This document shows positions 54,117-64,000 of a DNA stretch of 64,000 nt, one piece after another (position 1 is the stretch's first letter; each line of letters starts with the position of its first letter). The notes beneath the pieces are model-generated. The model ran no database searches, had not been told where the DNA came from, and was given only the letters and a program-made list of their open reading frames with translations. The position numbers were made by a program, and so were the translations under genes. Source of the stretch: Elysia chlorotica (taxonomy: Eukaryota > Mollusca > Gastropoda > Plakobranchidae); contig RQTK01000019.1 of assembly GCA_003991915.1 (NCBI GenBank), positions 739,092 through 803,091 on the forward strand, given 5' to 3'.

Positions 54117-55876
54117 TAGGGGGGGGGGAGGAGACTTATAAATACAAAAATCTTAGAACAGTGGCAATATCATTTAGGCAATACAATAGCGATTGAGAAC
54201 CAACATAATTTAAGAGATTCTCAGAGTCATTTGGTAACAAACCAAAAGATACAATAGGAGAGAGATATGACAGTGTGTTATCGAATCTCTATAGGTAGCT
54301 GAAGTCACGTCACACACGCATCATTCACCCACCAAGCCTTGCACACTGAGACATGACAACACATGTGACGTCTGTTGAGTCATGATGATATAACATAAGC
54401 CAGTGCTTGAGCACGGTGGTGTGCATCAACAGGGGCTAGGCCTTAAAAGTTGTCATTGGTTAGTCCCGTGTTTTCCTGCAGTAAGTATCAGTATCATGCA
54501 CGGAAATGGGAACACCAACCAGTTGTGATTTGAATTATGGACATCCCGTTAAAACACATAGGACTTCAAGCTAGGAGAAACTTTAGTTCCCTTGAATGAG
54601 GCATTTATTTTGATATTTAGTAAGACCAGCATCAGAAAGTGACCACACTACGGCAGGTCCCGAGAGCGCCTGAACATTCTAATTGCTCCAACAGATAGAG
54701 CCGGGATACCAACTACACGAACACCCATCAAACTAGCGGAGAGAAAGTCAACCTGATCGGAATTCAAACTAGTCCATCAAACTGACCCACACATGTCACA
54801 AACATTTACCAATTTGCTCATACCTATCACACAGCAACAAAAACTTAACCATTGTTTAAAAAGGGAGAAAGGAAATCACTTATGGCAATAACAACAAAAA
54901 ATGAATAAATCAATCATATAATGTTGGAAGATGAAACCAACCCAAACACTTTTTAAAAACATTTAATAAATTGTCTAGAAAGACAAAGGCACCAATTACC
55001 ACATGCGAGTAAAGCACTGCATGTTGAATCAAAACAATTCCAATTGAAACTCCCTCATGACAATCTGCAACAATCTGGGAAAGATAAAACTTGAGACAAA
55101 GATACTTTATAATACCGTTTTGATTATCGAAGCTTCAAATCACAAAGGCATATTTCGAATAAAGTGTTTGGGAAAACACCTGCTTCTATTTTTAGAAGAA
55201 GGCACAGTCAAATGCTCTGCATGGTGTAAATGCCTTGTAATATGGGGGACAAAAATTAAATGTACATTTGCTTTCATTGAATTGACCTACAGTCGCAATT
55301 TTATGGAAAGGTATAGTTAGGATTCATTTAGATGGTAAAAGAAACAGATCGTTTAGTAATATATTATCATTTATTAAATTATCAGGGCTGGGAAAGACAT
55401 TCTCACAAAAGAAGTAAATAGCTGTGACTGCCGACTGCTGATCTAAGGACAGGATTTTTTTTAACAGGTGGTCTAACGTAGTGCTTAGAGTTTGTTTTCT
55501 TTTAAAATACATGCAATGAGATTGAAATTAGCTACGTGGATACATTTTTCTCACTTAGATCCTTACTTTTAAGAATGACAACTGCCGTATATGTAAATTC
55601 TGAAAGCTGATTATTTATATTATTATAGAAAAATGTTTTTGAAAGAGGTAAAAAGGTTGAAACTTGGCGAAAAAGGAGGATTTCACCCGAAAGGAGGAAG
55701 ATTCTCAGCCCTATTTAACATAACCACATTAAATCGGATCTGGTGAAAGTGAAAAATCATGACAACAGGCTTCAGTGATTTAAGTATTTGACCAGTCAGA
55801 TGCCATCTGCATGAACAGCAGCCCTTGATGCACTTACTAAAAAAGATCTTTTAACTTACATTTAATGTACGACATT

Positions 55877-55925
55877 CGGATATAGCCTTATTGTGGACAG
55901 ACTTTAAGACTGACACCTGACAATA
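55877..55925 (-). repeat. SINE fragment
   Basis: atatagccttattgtggaca then gactttaagactgacacctg: part of the family body in reverse, directly next to a plus-strand copy. Confidence 0.55.
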
Positions 55926-55937
55926 GTACAGGACGGG

Positions 55938-56213
55938 GAGTACCGGTAAGTGGTAGAGTGGCTGCCTTCCCGCCAGGGTCTCGTCATGGTCCGCAAATCA
56001 AAACACACAGTTGGTCAAAATTTATTTGTCCAATATTGTCCCTTACTGGTTGAGTTGGGTCGGTGTCACATGCCATGATCGACTGAACAAGAGTTCTGAA
56101 TCCCCTGCCTTGTTGCGTGTCGTAGCACACACAACTCACACTTTATTTGTGGGGCCCGTCCACAATATAGCTTATATAATGCTAACATAAGATACTGGGC
56201 GTTGGAGTTTAGC
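55938..56213 (+). repeat. tRNA-headed SINE, near full length
   Basis: Head taagtggtagagtggctgcc, body gggtcggtgtcacatgccat and ggggcccgtccacaatatag, tail actgggcgttggagttta. With the fragment at 55877 it forms a head-to-head pair. Confidence 0.75.
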
Positions 56214-57169
56214 CTCCTCTACAAGTCATAATCACATTTCAATATTTGGAAAATATTCACGCATTATTGTTTGTATACATGTAACAAACTTCAAATTTCA
56301 AATTCAAACTTAATAAGTATGCAATCTAGTGCTCAACTTGGAACACTTTTTTTAATGCCTTTGGTATGGTAATGAGTTGTGTTTGCACAACTACAAAATC
56401 TGAATGTAAAAAAACTACTGCTGAATTGCCTCATATCACCTGCAAATCAGGGGTCACACCCAGCCCTTACAAAATTTTGTGATTGAGGAAAAGTGGAACT
56501 GGAAGAGGGTCGGGGGCTATGCTTCTAGAGAGGTTCTGAAAAGGTCCAGGTGTTGAAAATTCTACTACTCGGTAACAGGCACAAATTACCAGTTGCACAA
56601 CACTAAGGTTTTCAAGTTATTTATGTCAAGAAAAACTTTGGCAATAAGCAGTAGTCATTTGGAAGGTTGTATTTTTGGTAGAAAAGCGTATTGGTATATT
56701 TCACTGTGAGTTGAAAAGGTGCTAACAAAAATAGACTGAAGTATGCTAAAATTTGACCCTAGAAATTGCAGAGACAAAGAAAAAGAGGAATTTTTAGATT
56801 TTCGAGGAACCAGTTCTGAGAGATTTTGAACCCAAATAAGATTTCCAAAAGTCAACAAATTTGCTGAAAAGTTCTATCCATGTGCAGTGTAATGTTGAAA
56901 ATTCAACATAACAGAAATGGTGAAAATGATTTCCTCAAAATCAAAAGCCGAAATTTGGAGACAAATCCTACAAGAGCAAATAGGCAAAGTAATATCCGAA
57001 AGAGAAACTTCCACAATAGGATTTGTTTTGAAAGTAGGTATAATGGCTGCCAACAATTACACAATTACATCCATTCATCAGAAAACACTAGAAATATGCA
57101 GTTTGATTGATTATTTGGTATACCCAGTCCACCGTAATAGGCGATCTCAGGGTCTCTAATCTAGCAAGG

Positions 57170-59380
57170 CGTTTTTCCTTCTATTTCTCATCCCTCTATT
57201 TCTTATCCTTCCTTACTTATTCAACCAGCTGTGAGTCATCGTATAAGATAAAAATATAGTTTAAAAAGTGTGTGTAAAATAAGTATAGATACAACAGGTT
57301 AAAAACAGACTGTACATTGCTTCAGATTTTGTTTAATATTTCAATTTCCTTGAGATAACAAAGTATCTTCTTGGGATCTATTTCTCTGAAAAGTTGTCCC
57401 ATGTCATTTGCGACATAGTGTTTTTTCCTGATATCAGCAAAATCTGCGCATTCAATTAAAATATGCCTGACAGTGTAAGGGCTGTCACAAGCATAGCAAA
57501 AAGGAGCATCCTCATTTTTTAATAAATAGACATGTGTGAGCCAAGTATGGCCGATGCGTAATCTGCTCATAACTGTTTCGTGTTTCCTATTTGGATTTGT
57601 TCTGTTAGGAAGGTTTTCCTTTAGGTTCGGCAGAAAACGGTGCAATTTGTTATCTACCTGTGTGTTCCAATGTTTTTGCCATAGGTTATTGATATAGTTA
57701 TTGATAGTGGGTTTTATGTCTGCCCAGTCTAGACGGTGCTCCTTAGTTTCACGTCTAGAAAGGGCATCCTTGGCATGTTGGTCAGCAGTTTCATTCCCCT
57801 TAATGCCCACATGGGCAGGGGTCCATATAAAAGTTATCGATACTCTTTGTGGAAGGGTTCGAATAATGTTAAAAATTCTTCTTACATTCTTGTTCTTGAA
57901 ATGTCTATTCTCCAGAGCCTGCAAACAGATAGGCTATCTACAAAAACAGCAAAATGTCGTTTCCTTCTTGACAGTTTGCTTTTTATCATTTTCATGGCTA
58001 TTAAAATTGCTTCCAGCTCGGCACTATAGACAGATGAATAGTCTCTAAGGCGTGCCGAGACAGAATCTCCAGGGTCGTCCGGCAGAAAAAAGGCTGCTGC
58101 CACTTTGTGGTCTTGTTTAGAACCATCAGTATAGATCTCGTAGTGCTCGTTGTATTGTTCTTTAAGGTTTAGAAATTCTTTTTGTAAGACAAGTGCGTTG
58201 GTGTTTCCTTTCTCAAACTCGGTGAGAGAGGTATCAAACTTTACATTGTACTGCTCCCATGGGGGAGGTTTTCTCACTTTTATATTGTCTATGTTTTCAT
58301 ATTTTGTTTCAATTTTTTCCAGGTGGTTTTGTAATCGAGCTCCAAATGAGGGCCCAGATTTCTTTGTTTCGAAGAATTCAATCGGTGAAGAATCTGTTAG
58401 GGATTCAAAGCCAGGGTTTTCTGGCATTGAATTTAGTTTTGCAGCATAGTTAAGTGATAATTTTAGGCGGCGATGTTCAAGAGATGGTTCTCCTGATTCG
58501 GCATAGAGACTTTGTATAGGTGATGTGCGAAAGGCACCTAAGGCTATGCGCAGACCTTGATGGTGTATTGGGTCTAGTGTTTTGAGGATGTGTTTCTTGG
58601 CAGAACCGTAGACAATGGAGCCATAATCTAGTTTTGACCTAACTAGGGTGCGATAGAGTTTAAGCAGTGTTTCTCTATCTGCACCCCAGTCGGTGTGACC
58701 TACTACCCTGAGGATGTTAAGGGCCTTTTGGCATTTTCTTTTTAGTGCCATGATGTGTGGCTCAAAAGATAGTTTGTTATCAAATAAAACTCCTAAAAAT
58801 TTAGCCTCCGTTTTTACTGGTACGGGTTGGCCATCTAATTTGATGAGAGGTTCTTTAAAAATTCGTTGACGGTGAAAATGAACACATGTCGTTTTTAGAA
58901 TAGAAAATTTAAAGCCGTTATTTGAAACCCAGTTGTGGACCTTATTTATGCACAGTTGCATGGTTCTCTCTAGATGCTGTAGATGTTTGCCCTCTATGTA
59001 CAAGGCAAAGTCATCCACAAATAGAGATGCATTAGCATTGCTTGAGACAGATTTCATGATGTTATTGATTTTTAAGTTAAAAAGAATAGGTGACAGAATA
59101 CTTCCTTGTGGTACGCCGTTTTCTTGGCTGTAGGAATCTGAATATTGAGATCCAGATCTGACTTTAAAATGTCGGTCTGATAAAAAGTTCTGAATGAAAA
59201 TGGGTAGTTTACCTCGGAATTCGAGCTCATGGAGGTCGGTTAAGATTCCGTGTTTCCAAGTAGTATCATAAGCTTTTTCTAAGTCGAAGAAGACTGCCAG
59301 GACCTGTTTTTTCCTAGCAAGTGCTTCTCTAACAAAAGTTTAAAATCTAACAGTAACAAGGTGGTCCAGAGTGCTGTGAT
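57170..59380 (-). mobile_element. 5'-truncated I/Jockey-type LINE with RT and RNase H
   Basis: Minus-strand coding: AVFFDLEKAYD near the 5' end, NGVPQGSILSPILFN, then FVDDFALY (RT catalytic core), then EIYTDGSKQ, YSAELEAIL and WTPAHVGIKGNETAD (RNase H), and a C-terminal C-x2-C-x7-H-x4-C motif (CYACDSPYTVRHILIEC). The stop is at 57322, with an AT-rich 3' tail. The copy begins mid-RT (after STLDHLV) at 59380, typical 5' truncation. It is broken in at least two places: an in-frame stop at about 59340 and a one-base shift near 57915 between the RT/RNase H frame and the C-terminal frame. The lower boundary is approximate. Confidence 0.9.
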
Positions 59381-59530
59381 CCGAAAGCGCTCCAACCGAG
59401 CATCCTTCATGCCCTCCATGCGGCCCATCAAGGTGTGGGCGCAATGTGCACCAGGGCAGCAGAGACAACGAGTTGTTTTGAAGCTCACAAGATGAACACT
59501 GTAACTCACATCCATCATAGTTAAACATGA
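59381..59530 (+). mobile_element. Ty3/gypsy integrase fragment, duplicate (fossil)
   Basis: Near-identical copy of 60931-61080, starting part-way into the integrase sequence where the truncated LINE abuts it. Broken remnant. Confidence 0.8.
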
Positions 59531-60136
59531 ATAACTTCCTTCGAACAATGGTTCCAGTTTGATAATAGTGATCGTTTATTTACTTTAAAGGATGATGGAT
59601 GTGCTGAGTAGAGATAAGAAAGAGAATAGTGTTATCATATCTATCTACTAAGACCAGATCTAGATTTAGACTTAACATTCGACAGCGACTGATCTTCTGC
59701 GCCTTACTTAACTTTGAGGCTGCGGCCTCATCATTGCTTTGACTGGGAATTTGGTCTGATACAAAAAAGTATAAAGAAAACGAAGTCTCACGTAGCCTTT
59801 TTCTATTCAAAAGCTGAATGTAGAACTGTGTGTAATCTTGAGGCTTCTGGTTTAGTTAAAAAACTATGAGAGTTCAAATCCATTTTACACTTCTCAATTT
59901 AAAAATTTGCAGAGTTAAAAGTTTATTTTCCCAAATTGGTTTGTAGTACTGCTAGCAAAATTTAAAATATATCTAAGATCTTGAAGTAATGAATCTCCTT
60001 TTTGTAGTTTTATTTTCTTTGAAAAAAAAATCTAAATTGTATATTTTGTTCCAAATTGAATTGAAACCTGCTATTACTCAAGCAGGTTTTCTTTTTGGTG
60101 GCTAGTTTCAAAATCACAACAATAAAGAGTGTAGGC

Positions 60137-60300
60137 CTACATTACGCAGCCTGTTAATGTACCAGTGTCTCAAGGTGCAGATGACTGGGTATTTATAAAC
60201 TAGACGTTCCCTCTTTAAGATCAAGAATCTACATTACGCAGTCTGTTAATGTACCAGTGTCTCAAGGCGCAGATGACTGGGTATAAACTAGACGTACGCT
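60137..60300 (+). repeat. 92-bp tandem repeat upstream of the duplicated ORF (copy A)
   Basis: The block starting ctacattacgcag at 60137 recurs at 60229, a period of 92 bp, the second copy being partial. The same pair sits at 62230 and 62322 in copy B, so it predates the larger duplication. Confidence 0.85.
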
Positions 60301-60310
60301 GGAAGAAACT

Positions 60311-60795
60311 ATGAGTGCATCTTTAAAAGAGGGTATGGGAGACAGTCAAAAAGAGATTGTGATAAATCATGCATCCGACACAACAAATGAAGATATTGTT
60401 ACAAGAAGGAAAGAACATGCTGAACGTCGTTGCGATGTTCAGGATGTGAGAGAGTGTCATGAAGATAACATGGGTGGATCTTTAGGAGAGTATACGAGAG
60501 AGTCTCAGGGAGAGTATATAAATGAGGGGTCTCCAGAAGATAGTCTGATGGAGTATCTAGGCGAGGGATTGGATCTAAAAGAGAACGCAAGAGGTTCTGA
60601 TAGAGAGATGTTAAGGGCGTCACTTGAAGAGGGCACAAAAGACACTCCAATAGGGGGAATGAGTAATTCTCTAGAAGAGTGTATCGGAAAGTCTCTTGGA
60701 GACGTGATGAGTAAATTGATGAACGGATTGACTGAATGTGTGGAAGAGAGAACTAAAGAGTTTTGTTGCTGATGACGTGAACGAGTTAGGGGAGT
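60311..60795 (+). pseudogene. Shorter duplicate of the 369-codon gene
   Basis: This copy matches 62404-62887 over its whole length with only a handful of differences (roughly 1-2 percent), then stops matching and runs into a Ty3/gypsy integrase fossil. It retains about 153 codons and lacks the sequon-rich second half. Most differences I saw change the amino acid (for example GATGTTCAGGAT versus GATGTTCAGGGT), in line with relaxed constraint on one or both copies. Confidence 0.6.
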
Positions 60796-60819
60796 ATATC
60801 CAAGGCGGATTCCCAGACC

Positions 60820-61080
60820 AATACATTTGTGTACTGCGACCTCCCACTGGAGCTCCGACCATTCCAGCGTTACTCAGACAACTTATGTTATGTTGATGGT
60901 GTGATCCTCATGGGCAGTCGCATTGTCATTCCGAAAGCGCTCCAACCGAGCATCCTTCATGCCCTCCATGCGGCCCATCAAGGTGTGGGCGCAATGTGCA
61001 CCAGGGCAGCAGAGACAACGAGTTGTTTTGAAGCTCACAAGATGAACACTGTAACTCACATCCATCATAGTTAAACATGA
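60820..61080 (+). mobile_element. Ty3/gypsy integrase fragment (fossil)
   Basis: The translated stretch includes YVDGVILMGSRIVIPKALQP then LHALHAAHQGVGAMCTRAAE, the H-x-H zinc-binding N-terminal part of a Ty3/gypsy integrase. Only this fragment is seen, with no LTRs, protease or reverse transcriptase near it. It is a broken remnant. It is shared with the tandem duplication, so it was present before that event. Confidence 0.8.
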
Positions 61081-62229
61081 ATGACTTCCTTCGAACAATG
61101 GTTCCAGTTTGATAATAGTGATCGTTTATTTACTCTAAAGGATGATGGATGTGCTGAATAGAGATAAGAAAAAGAATAGTGTTATCATATCTACTAAGAC
61201 CAGATCTAGATTTAGACTTAGAGTTAACATTCGACAGCGACTGATCTTCTGCGCCTTACTTAACTTTGAGGCTGCAGCCTCATCATTGCTTTGAGTTTGA
61301 CTGGGAATTTGGTCTGATACAAAAAAGTATAAAGAAAACAAAGTCTCACGTAGCCTTTTTCTATTCAAAAGCTTAATGTAGAACTGTGTGTAATCTTGAG
61401 GCTCCTGGTATAGTAAAATAACTATGTGGGTTCAAATCCATTTTACACTTCTCAATTTAACAATTTTCAGAGTTAAAAGAAATATATCCTACACCCTGAT
61501 CTGAACTTTCTAAGACCAGATCTAGATTTAGACTTAGAGTTAACATTCGATAGCCACTGACTTCTGCGCCTTACTTAACTTTGAGGCTGCGGCCTCGTCA
61601 TTGCTTTGACTGGGAATTTCGTCTGATACAAAAAAGTATAAAGAAAATGAAGCCTCACGTAGCATTTTTCTATTCAAAAGCTGACTGTAGATCTGTATGT
61701 AATCTTGAGGCTCCTGGTTTAGTTAAATAACTATGAGAGTTCAAATCCATTTTACACTTCTCAATTTAAAAATTTGCAGAGTTAAAAGATTTTTTTTCTA
61801 AATTGGTTTGTAGTACTGCTAGCAAAATTTAAAATATATGGACTTCCAAGAAAGGGGCCGAAGCCATTCACTTAGTGAGGTTTTACAAGCGTAAGTTTTT
61901 ACACTGATACATATTTATCGAAATTTGCTGCGCACACTATGAATATCTTTGTTTTTGTTTTTATTCTAAAATTGTACATATAGTCTAGATGTACAAATCA
62001 AGATTTAAGCCCGCGATATCAGTTTAGGTTAAAATTTTCATCAAGCTCTCAACCGGTCCAAAGATCCTAATCCAGGTGTAGGTCTAAGATCTTGAAGTAA
62101 TGACTCTCCTTTTTGTAGTTTTATTTTCATTGTATATTTTGTTTCAAATTGAATTGAAACCTGCTATTACTCATGCAGTTTTAATTTTTGGTGGCTAGTT
62201 TCAAAATCACAACAATAAAGAGTGTAGGC

Positions 62230-62393
62230 CTACATTACGCAGCCTGTTAATGTACCAGTGTCTCAAGGTGCAGATGACTGGGTATTTATAAACTAGACGT
62301 TCCCTCTTTAAGATCAAGAATCTACATTACGCAGTCTGTTAATGTACCAGTGTCTCAAGGCGCAGATGACTGGGTATAAACTAGACGTACGCT
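62230..62393 (+). repeat. 92-bp tandem repeat upstream of the 369-codon ORF (copy B)
   Basis: Second instance of the 92-bp pair, ending just before the ATG at 62404. Each unit contains gtaccagtgtctcaagg and atgactgggta. It may be leader or promoter-proximal sequence; the role is unknown. Confidence 0.85.
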
Positions 62394-62403
62394 GGAAGAA
62401 ACT

Positions 62404-63513
62404 ATGAGTGCATCTTTAAAAGAGGGTATGGGAGACAGTCAAAAAGAGATTGTGATAAATCATGCATCCGACACAACAAATGAAGATATTGTTACAAGAA
62501 GGAAAGAACATGCTGAACGTCGTTGCGATGTTCAGGGTGTGAGAGAGTGTCATGAAGATAACATGGGTGGATCTTTAGGAGAGTATACGAGAGAGTCTCA
62601 GGGAGAGTATATAAATGAGGGGTCTCCAGAAGATAGTCTGATGGAGTATCTAGGCGAGGGATTGGATCTAAAAGAGAACGCAAGAGGTTCTGATAGAGAG
62701 AGGTTAAGGGCGTCACTTGAAGAGGGCACAAAAGACACTCCAATAGGGGGAATGAGTAATTCTCTAGAAGAGTGTATCGGAAAGTCTCTTGGAGACGTGA
62801 TGAGTGAATTGATGAACGGATTGACTAAATGTGTGGAAGAGAGAACTAAAGAGTTTGTTGCTGATGGCGTGAACCAGTTAGGGGAGTTTACAGGAACTAT
62901 TGCGGATGAGCTGAATTTATACTCTCCACTTTGTTTGAGTGAGCATAATTGCAGCTTACCGCTCAGTGATATATCATTCTCAATAGAAGACATATTCCCA
63001 AACGTGTCACTCGATATTAGCGGTCACCCATCTTTTAACGTTCATGTGACAGTATCTTCAGCCAATGATGAACAAAGTCAGCTGGAGTATACAGAGCTTT
63101 TGCCATCGAAAAACTATTCCCTGAAACAGGCAGGTACGGAAGATACACCAGAAGTGACCGATCTTGACTCTGAAATAAATACGCCAACGGGTCGAGAAAA
63201 TGAGTCCATGTCTTTTGAAGCAGGAAAGAGGATGAACATGACTCAAACACTAGAAAAGGAGTTAGATGATTGGATGGAGGGCACCAGCGAACAGGTTCAA
63301 ACTGCGAACATATTGGAAGTGCCAGGAGGTAAAAACAGAACAGTAACAGATAGTCATACACTATGTGTAAGCAGAACTTGTGAAAGTGGCGATGCTAGCT
63401 CTATAAATGTAACAAACAAGAACGTGACTCCAATTGTCAATACAGTAAACCCAAGAGCACATGCAGGTGGAAACGCAACAGCGCCCGAAAATCAGACTCA
63501 ACCTCTCTATTAA
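62404..63513 (+). CDS. Unrecognised acidic protein, 369 codons, sequon-rich second half
   Basis: A single open frame, MSASLKEGMGDSQ to ENQTQPLY, with no family I recognise. Residues 1-180 are Glu/Gly/Ser-rich with loosely repeating short blocks (SLGEYTRESQGEY, DSLMEYLGEGL, ASLEEGTKD, NSLEECIGKSLGDVM, CVEERTKEFV), suggesting amphipathic helices. Residues 180-369 hold about ten N-x-S/T sequons (NCS, NVS, NYS, NES, NMT, NRT, NVT twice, NAT, NQT); the first half has none. No signal peptide or membrane segment lies in the frame. The frame is open a little upstream of the Met (RTLEET) in the same style, after an AG, so the Met may be internal to an exon. The first 484 bp are duplicated at 60311. 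Confidence 0.5.
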   Translation: MSASLKEGMGDSQKEIVINHASDTTNEDIVTRRKEHAERRCDVQGVRECHEDNMGGSLGEYTRESQGEYINEGSPEDSLMEYLGEGLDLKENARGSDRERLRASLEEGTKDTPIGGMSNSLEECIGKSLGDVMSELMNGLTKCVEERTKEFVADGVNQLGEFTGTIADELNLYSPLCLSEHNCSLPLSDISFSIEDIFPNVSLDISGHPSFNVHVTVSSANDEQSQLEYTELLPSKNYSLKQAGTEDTPEVTDLDSEINTPTGRENESMSFEAGKRMNMTQTLEKELDDWMEGTSEQVQTANILEVPGGKNRTVTDSHTLCVSRTCESGDASSINVTNKNVTPIVNTVNPRAHAGGNATAPENQTQPLY

Positions 63514-64000
63514 TAGTATTGGACTCTTCTTTTGGTTTGCATGGAGATGTTCTGATACTGCTTTTATATATATTCTGGAAACTCAGTTTTGCCTTGATGA
63601 TATTTCAATGTTCTTTCCATCGCTTTATATTAAAGTTCCTAAGTAATAGAATTGATAAAACTGTTTGACTTGCGTTTTTAACAATATTTATGTGAGCAAT
63701 ATATCAGAATGTTATTTCTTTACACTTAAAAGCAATATAGGATTGGGTGTAGCCCATCTCTGTTTGAAACAACAACAAATGTTATAATTCGATATGAATA
63801 TGGAGATGTCAGTGTAATTATTTTTGTTATCAATAATGTAGAGCGATGCCATTTGTAAAACATAATGAGTTTGACTGTGCTCGTTTCCAGATGTTGGGTA
63901 TATCATGGTACAAATTGGAGTTAAGATCTTTTATTATCAGACAGATCTATAGGCATACTGAACTGTCCAGTAGACACATTTCTTATACTCTGTGATATGT
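63514..64000. other. AT-rich 3' flank of the 369-codon ORF
   Basis: No clear gene. Other frames contain short hydrophobic stretches, but nothing supports them as separate genes. Confidence 0.4.

Larger units (their letters stand above)
50914..57169. other. Region upstream of the first visible eIF4G exon
   Basis: It should hold the eIF4G 5' end or continue as intron, but I could not identify a convincing initiator exon or promoter. SINEs lie at 51533 and 55877-56213, a GT repeat at 54091, and G-rich runs near 52405 and 53190. The rest is unassigned. Confidence 0.5.
59381..62887 (+). repeat. Recent tandem segmental duplication (unit about 2.1 kb)
   Basis: Copy A is 59381-60795 and copy B 60931-62887. 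If the unit begins where copy A ends (60796), the full unit is 60796-62887, 2092 bp. Copy A lacks the first 135 bp because a truncated LINE abuts it at 59380/59381. Copy B carries an extra internal repeat of about 315 bp (61197-61511 versus 61512-61826) and 244 bp (61840-62083) missing from copy A. Confidence 0.85.

Noticed and set aside
60399-60650. Antisense 83-codon frame, repeated at 62492-62743
   Set aside because: Shadow of the acidic ORF. Both copies exist only because the region is duplicated.

Overview
The window is animal nuclear DNA, AT-rich, intron-rich and full of microsatellites and short interspersed repeats. A mollusc, probably a gastropod, is the best guess. This rests on a recurrent tRNA-headed SINE whose 3' end reads cgttaaaccaac-like, a gagtgagtgaatgag repeat start, I/Jockey-type LINE pieces, and many tctaga-rich stretches. 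The phylum is inference; the gene structure is read directly.

The main gene is a long eIF4G (eIF4G1/3 type) on the minus strand. Thirty exons from 50913 down to the TGA at 9849 join with consistent splice phases and sum to 6174 nt (about 2057 residues without the 5'-most start). They encode, in order, a Pro/Gln-rich N-terminus with a PABP-binding-like stretch, a conserved EITDP block, a long low-complexity region, the eIF4E-binding motif YDRAYLM, the MIF4G domain, an Arg/Gly linker, the MA3 domain and the W2 domain. A 31st candidate exon (26172..26262, 91 nt) would shift the frame. The initiator exon was not found with confidence.

Layout: 1-3170 holds a SINE and the terminal exon (2692..3013, + strand) of an unrecognised GC-rich membrane-protein gene with poly(A) signals. 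3170-9848 is convergent 3' flank and probable eIF4G 3' UTR. 9849-41606 is the eIF4G exon field. Its introns hold microsatellites, a LINE C-terminal relic (23190), a LINE RNase H relic (about 40889), a terminal-inverted-repeat element (35834..36652) and several short direct-repeat pairs. 41607-50855 is a 9.2 kb intron with SINEs, a LINE reverse transcriptase relic and a CT-rich tract. 50914-57169 is mostly unassigned, with SINEs.

57170-64000 is a mobile-element and duplication zone. It has a 5'-truncated LINE (RT plus RNase H), fossil fragments of a Ty3/gypsy integrase, and a recent tandem duplication of a unit of about 2.1 kb. The unit carries the first part of an unrecognised acidic protein. 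The downstream copy continues into an intact 369-codon reading frame (62404..63513) with about ten N-glycosylation sequons, all in its second half. This locus is the most novel-looking part of the window.
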